Below, in pieces: positions 7,601 to 9,261 of a DNA stretch of 9,261 bases. The stretch is from positions 1 through 9,261 of the forward strand of contig JAEWSD010000075.1 of the NCBI GenBank assembly GCA_023398615.1, read 5' to 3'. The stretch's first letter is position 1. Every line of letters begins with the position of its first letter. This DNA is from Bacillota bacterium (GTDB taxonomy: Bacteria; Bacillota; Clostridia; Lachnospirales; Lachnospiraceae). The position numbers and the translations under genes were made by a program. The notes below the pieces were generated by a model. That model saw only the letters and a program-made list of their open reading frames with translations. It was not told where the DNA came from and made no database searches.

Positions 7601-9261
7601 TGCAAGATCAATGTTTTTGTTACTGTCCTGCCCGTTTCCGTTTCCGCAATAAGGGTTAAGGTGTTATTTCCCAATTTAAGCTCCATCTCGGCTGCAAAAA
7701 AAACATCTGTTTCGCTCTTTCCGGAATCATAGACAGGTATTCTCTCTCCATTCAGATAAACTGCAAGAACGGATGAATTTTTTCCAATCCCCTCTATAAT
7801 TGCTTTACCGGCATAGGTAAAATATTCATAATCATCTTCCAGCAGGATTTCAGGAACTTTTGAATCAACGATAATTTCACACTCTTTAGTCCATCCTCTG
7901 GCTCCATCTGACCCGACTACACATAATGCTGCTTTATAATGACCATCCGGCAAATCATGAAATGTATATGTAAAATCTCCGGATTCACTTATGGTATCCG
8001 AAATATAGTCTTGCATATTTAAATCATCGGTTTCCCCGGTCAAGGCTATACTGATTACACTGCCGGTTACTGCCGAAATAGCACCTCCGGTTGCTACGGT
8101 AATGGCACTTCCGGTTACAACCGATGCCTTTAGCTCCACGCTGGAACCATCCTGGATTTTTAAAAGTTCCTCTTCATTTTTAACAATAGGCGCCGACCGT
8201 CTCATATAGATTCCCAGTTCAAAATCTGACCCGGAACCGCGGTTCCTTATGGAATACGACCATGTTCCGGAAACAGGATTAAACAGCATCATTCCGCAAT
8301 TACCCATGTTCAGCACATATTGCAATTCTGATTCATCATCGGAAACCGGCGGCTCTGTGACATCAGAATTCGAATATACCTCACCCGTTGGCGCCGTTAA
8401 GGTCATTTCAAAATCGCCTAAGGTATCGTCTAGTAGTATTCCATAATCACTCCCGTCATAAACTGTAAAGCTTCCGCTTGACATTTCACCTTCCGATAAG
8501 GTTCCAAAGGCATCTGCCTGATATAATAAAGAATAGGTATCTGCCAACTGCCGTATAAATGTCTGAGATTCTTCAGAAATTGTTTCGTCTTCTTCCGCTT
8601 CTGAATAAACAGAAAATGAAGATTCGGCTAATAATTTTCCGGAAGGCGGCAGCATCAATAAAGAGGCTGTAGCTGTACCCTCATCCCCCTGTACAATTAA
8701 ATCTATATATTTTGTCGCATATGGCTGGCGGTATTCCATATCACCAAAGCCGACGGAAGTACTGTATGAATCATTGGAAGCCTTAAAGAAATCTTCTGCC
8801 GGAAATACTTTTGATAAGGTACTTTTATTTGTTCTGAAATTACCTGCATAATCATATGCCTTAATTGCCAGCTTGTTCTTTCCATTTTTTAATTTATTTT
8901 TGGGTAACGTATACATTAATGTATCCGAAGGATTTCTGACGGTACTTACAAGTTTACCGTCTATCCAAAATTCAACCTTTGAAACTTTCACATTGTCAAA
9001 TAGTTTGAGGGTAAGGGTTGATTTATTTTCATCAACAATAATAAATGCAGAATTATCTGTAATACCGATTATTGGTTTTTCTTTATCAAACTGCATTCCG
9101 TTTTGATTATAAATATTCCAGAAATTGAATGCTTCATTACTATTCTTAGTAATATGATTTTCTATGTACTTATTATAAAAATCTTGTATCGAACAATCAT
9201 ATGTTAATACTGAATTTATCAAATCCGTTATCTTTGGGGGAACCAAATCGGCTTCCATAAC
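1678..9261 (-). CDS. Giant InlB B-repeat surface protein, 5' end outside window
   Basis: The open frame runs from the right edge to TAA at 1680-1678. The first ATG in the window is at 9258, but the codon before it (GTT) is also open, no ribosome site can be seen and the following residues are not a signal peptide, so the true start is probably upstream. At least 2527 residues are encoded; numbering here is from that ATG. Residues 1-60 are unassigned. Residues 61-743 are several beta-sandwich or Ig-like modules. Residues 744-2526 are 24 tandem InlB B-type repeats of 70-84 residues. The family is known as stalk or spacer modules in surface proteins and adhesins of Firmicutes and Bacteroidetes. 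The protein ends as ...LYAAWNKIN with no LPXTG motif, membrane tail or SLH domain, so any anchor must be N-terminal and outside the window. An extracellular adhesin or stalk is inferred; ligand unknown. The secreted-protein gene follows after 76 bases on the same strand. Confidence 0.93.
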   Translation of the reverse strand, partial: VMEADLVPPKITDLINSVLTYDCSIQDFYNKYIENHITKNSNEAFNFWNIYNQNGMQFDKEKPIIGITDNSAFIIVDENKSTLTLKLFDNVKVSKVEFWIDGKLVSTVRNPSDTLMYTLPKNKLKNGKNKLAIKAYDYAGNFRTNKSTLSKVFPAEDFFKASNDSYSTSVGFGDMEYRQPYATKYIDLIVQGDEGTATASLLMLPPSGKLLAESSFSVYSEAEEDETISEESQTFIRQLADTYSLLYQADAFGTLSEGEMSSGSFTVYDGSDYGILLDDTLGDFEMTLTAPTGEVYSNSDVTEPPVSDDESELQYVLNMGNCGMMLFNPVSGTWSYSIRNRGSGSDFELGIYMRRSAPIVKNEEELLKIQDGSSVELKASVVTGSAITVATGGAISAVTGSVISIALTGETDDLNMQDYISDTISESGDFTYTFHDLPDGHYKAALCVVGSDGARGWTKECEIIVDSKVPEILLEDDYEYFTYAGKAIIEGIGKNSSVLAVYLNGERIPVYDSGKSETDVFFAAEMELKLGNNTLTLIAETETGRTVTKTLILHSETEEECYKDEHQPVIESVLFNGKEELLLKSDTEINVKLTDSNISDYKVFAICDDIEYDFIPNGDHFTLNFRPEEYKSGNYELTIYAVSRWLMYDYKEFDIAVQTDDGAPFILSWPEDIELELGESAVLNIDEIFGGNDYSLEANFGTISDNSWTFKPSEENVYEVTIRAFNEDSDVAVSFNVITESTGGFELQLDANKGEIDSDTYYVVYGEKYGTLPTPIRNGYNFTGWFTEIDGGTKILETTTVQEEDARILYAHWRIKAPVIIFDANGGNVSVATKKLTNGNTYGTLPTPTRTGYKFSGWFTKAEGGTEITSDTIVDLSDELIVYAHWGEAAYKVMFSANGGNVSVSNKTVTYGSTYGALPIPTRTNYIFKGWYTKASGGTEITEDSIVEITGVQILYAIWAKSTYDVTLDANGGEVLPNSISVNYGSTYGALPTPERLNYTFNGWYTEAEGGTLILSSSEVSITSPHTLYAHWTGNSYQLTLDANGGFIAGKESVSINIHYGAEYGSVLSAIATKDGYVFDGWHTEAEGGEEITSSAIVSIADEQTLYAHWKTGSYILTFNANGGSVSIDRKDLTYGSEYGILPVPIRKYYVFTGWYTLLIGGTEIKENSIVNTRVSQTLYAHWKGETFEVTFDANGGSLSQNKMDVIFGDTYGALPVPSKNNLIFDGWFTEATGGIRITNSSMVGITAPQTLYAHWAGDSYTVTLDANGGLISGSQTINFNVKSGGTYGSKLLLIPIRKEYKFLGWYTQASGGEEIISASPVNLTEDQIIYAHWKKTNYKVFFDANGGSVNIANRTVINGSTYGSLPVPIKANCGFKGWFTQLNGGIEITKDSIVDLEEDQTLYAHWNGVSYKVTLDATGGTVTQNSISVNYGESYGVLPIPARTGYRFIGWYTKENAGELITEESVVNISENHTLYAAWEENKYPVTLDANGGSFEATGMNAVTIYVVDGKSYGYYNTFPVPARPGYDFEGWFTEKTGGTKVIENDIVTEAGEHTLYAHWKVESFIVYFYANGGEVSPDSKLVKYDERYGALPTPTRDHYIFLGWYDQQLGVGTKITEDSIVKIPASHSISARWLGEEYKVAFDANGGSVFQNSKNVNYGDSYKALPIPTRVGYSFVGWFDKASGGTRITESSDVTVAGNHTLYAQWEGITYSVELNPEGGVLNSSTKTFRVVFGSNYGKNIYALPVPSKTGYDFVGWYTEKDSGEEIQVNDIVAIAENHTLHAHWKEGNYTVYFYANGGNVSISSKVVTFNSIYGTLPIPTREHYVFDGWYDQKGSPVTEDSIMDTPGSSLSAHWKGEPIKVRFDANGGIVSEDSIDVIFGNTYGTLPVPTRTGYTFSGWYNQLNGGTSIYESSKVNIGGDHVLYAHWSGIRYTVTLDAAGGLIFNNNLYVSTRDITVMFGQPYSYYIARLPIPSKTGYEFLGWFTDENDGIPMTDNSTMDTPMNHTLYAHWKEGTYNVYFDANGGTVSINSKTVTFNNTYGSLPVPAREHYNFLGWYENNGITQITEDSIMNKTGNRLYARWEGEVYRIRFYANGGNLSQNSINVNYGSSYGALPVPSRDGYTFAGWFTQESGGMLINSSTIVNITADQSLYAHWNPNQYKISFVSNFTTSYYDAYVYYDGTYGNTLPIASRPGYKFLGWYTEENGGMKVTSDAVVKILNDSKLYARWEAERYVLSFEANGGKLSSTSKQITYDENYGALPTPTREHYIFLGWFDNMSAGKNVTADSLVNTTGNRTIYAHWEGEAYTVSFDANGAASNPESIKVTYGSTYGTLPSVTRTGYSFDGWYTQLSGGERISSSNTVQITANRKLYAHWTIRIIIVTFYEVYGSTSTKEVYYDKPYGTLPTPSRIGYTFTGWYTDEKEGTKISESTIVKNEVGHILYAHWTPITYKIYLNANGGYVSEDYITVRFGDCFGELPTPTREGYNFVGWRAPDVGGTMVFIFSDNRLVRTDLTTLYAAWNKIN
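1681..7029 (-). repeat. 24 tandem InlB B-type (Flg_new) repeats
   Basis: Each unit reads Y-x-V-x-F-[DN]-A-N-G-G, then a YG-x-x-YG-x-LP-x-P-x-R-x-x-Y-x-F-x-GW core, then GGT-x-I and a terminal LYAHW. The GW pair and the terminal A-x-W are present in all 24 units. Unit borders, first to last: 7029-6811, 6810-6592, 6591-6373, 6372-6154, 6153-5920, 5919-5701, 5700-5482, 5481-5248, 5247-5029, 5028-4810, 4809-4567, 4566-4345, 4344-4126, 4125-3889, 3888-3679, 3678-3460, 3459-3208, 3207-2995, 2994-2776, 2775-2557, 2556-2338, 2337-2119, 2118-1906, 1905-1681. ANGG is altered in units 1, 10, 14, 17, 20, 22 and 23. Only two cysteines occur in 1783 residues (units 9 and 24). In InlB the single B repeat is a beta-grasp-like fold implicated in host signalling; in long arrays it is thought to act as a stalk. 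Confidence 0.95.
2119..6810 (-). repeat. Three-class (A-B-C) super-repeat, seven copies of about 670 bp
   Basis: Repeats 2-22 group as seven A-B-C triplets: 6810-6154, 6153-5482, 5481-4810, 4809-4126, 4125-3460, 3459-2776 and 2775-2119 (657, 672, 672, 684, 666, 684 and 657 bases). Class A units 5, 8, 11, 14 and 17 are the long ones (78, 78, 81, 79 and 84 residues) because of extra residues before LP. Class B units (3, 6, 9...21) share an N-terminal VS-x-x-x-K-like strand, a late [EKA]-[DN]-S-[IL]-[VM], and in units 12, 15, 18 and 21 R-[ED]-H-Y in place of RTGY. Class C units (4, 7, 10...22) share NS-I-x-V-[NI]-[YF]-G near residue 15. Units 23-24 look like a partial eighth block. Class A is weak in units 2, 20 and 23. 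Confidence 0.8.
7030..9258 (-). other. N-terminal Ig-like/beta-sandwich module region of the giant protein
   Basis: Residues 1-743. About 61-150 reads as a bacterial Ig-like fold (NGKNKLAIKAYDYAGN is the typical last two strands). About 185-355 contains MTLTAPTGEVYSNSD and, 30-40 residues later, SGTWSYSIRNRG, the pattern of a proprotein-convertase-P-like or PPC-like jelly roll often found next to secreted hydrolases. About 372-465, 467-555 and 565-660 are three further Ig-like modules; the boundary between the second and third is marked by DSKVPEILL. About 662-740 (FKPSEENVYEVTIRAF) resembles a cadherin- or Ig-like module ending where the repeats begin. C446 and C460 in one module could form a disulfide. 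Domain borders are estimates by eye. Residues 1-60 (DFYNKYIENH...FNFWNIYNQNG) could be the end of a larger domain lying upstream. Confidence 0.6.
8050..8121 (-). repeat. Short 8-residue tandem repeat within an Ig-like module
   Basis: Residues 380-403 read VVTGSAIT, VATGGAIS, AVTGSVIS, followed by a decayed fourth copy (IALTGET). The three 24-base units share ccggtta-like DNA. The segment is free of charge and rich in Gly, Ala, Thr, Ser, Val and Ile. It sits between an early strand (SSVELKAS) and the rest of the module, so it is probably an inserted beta-strand or flexible loop. It is too polar and short to be a convincing membrane helix. Confidence 0.65.

Noticed and set aside
9256..9258. ATG at 9258 as the true start of the giant gene
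   Set aside because: The frame stays open to the window edge, only three bases precede it and the residues after it are not a signal peptide, although the protein looks extracellular. It is most likely an internal methionine.

Overview
The window is most likely from a low-GC Gram-positive anaerobe of the Clostridia (a Lachnospiraceae-like host fits best). The reasons are the AT-rich DNA, a strong AAAGGAG ribosome binding site, a Gram-positive style secretion signal, and cell-surface repeat families common in that group. The family assignment is inference, as no housekeeping marker lies in the window. Both genes are on the minus strand, and both run off an edge of the window.

Region by region, in the direction of transcription from high to low coordinates. 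From 9261 to 1678 lies one giant open frame of at least 2527 codons, cut at its 5' end by the window edge. Its first part (9258-7030, residues 1-743 counted from the first ATG) is a string of beta-sandwich or Ig-like modules with no signal peptide in view. The rest (7029-1681, residues 744-2526) is an unbroken array of 24 InlB B-type (Listeria-Bacteroides, Flg_new) repeats ending three residues before the stop. The array has a hidden higher order: repeats fall into three classes in strict A-B-C rotation, giving a super-unit of about 224 residues (about 670 bp).

A 76-base gap follows. It holds a candidate promoter whose -35 overlaps the upstream stop codon, an 8-bp inverted repeat enclosing the -10, and a good ribosome binding site. 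From 1601 down to the left edge is a second gene, missing from a simple complete-ORF scan because it has no stop in the window. It encodes a secreted protein with a signal peptide, an Asn-rich predicted beta-helix domain written in very AT-rich DNA (25% GC by hand count), and then beta-rich modules in DNA of normal composition (38% GC).

Together the two genes look like a surface-protein or adhesin locus: an exceptionally long repeat stalk protein followed by a secreted, possibly carbohydrate-binding, beta-helix protein. No enzyme, RNA gene, mobile element or CRISPR array is supported. The most notable signal is the three-class super-repeat within the 24-repeat array.
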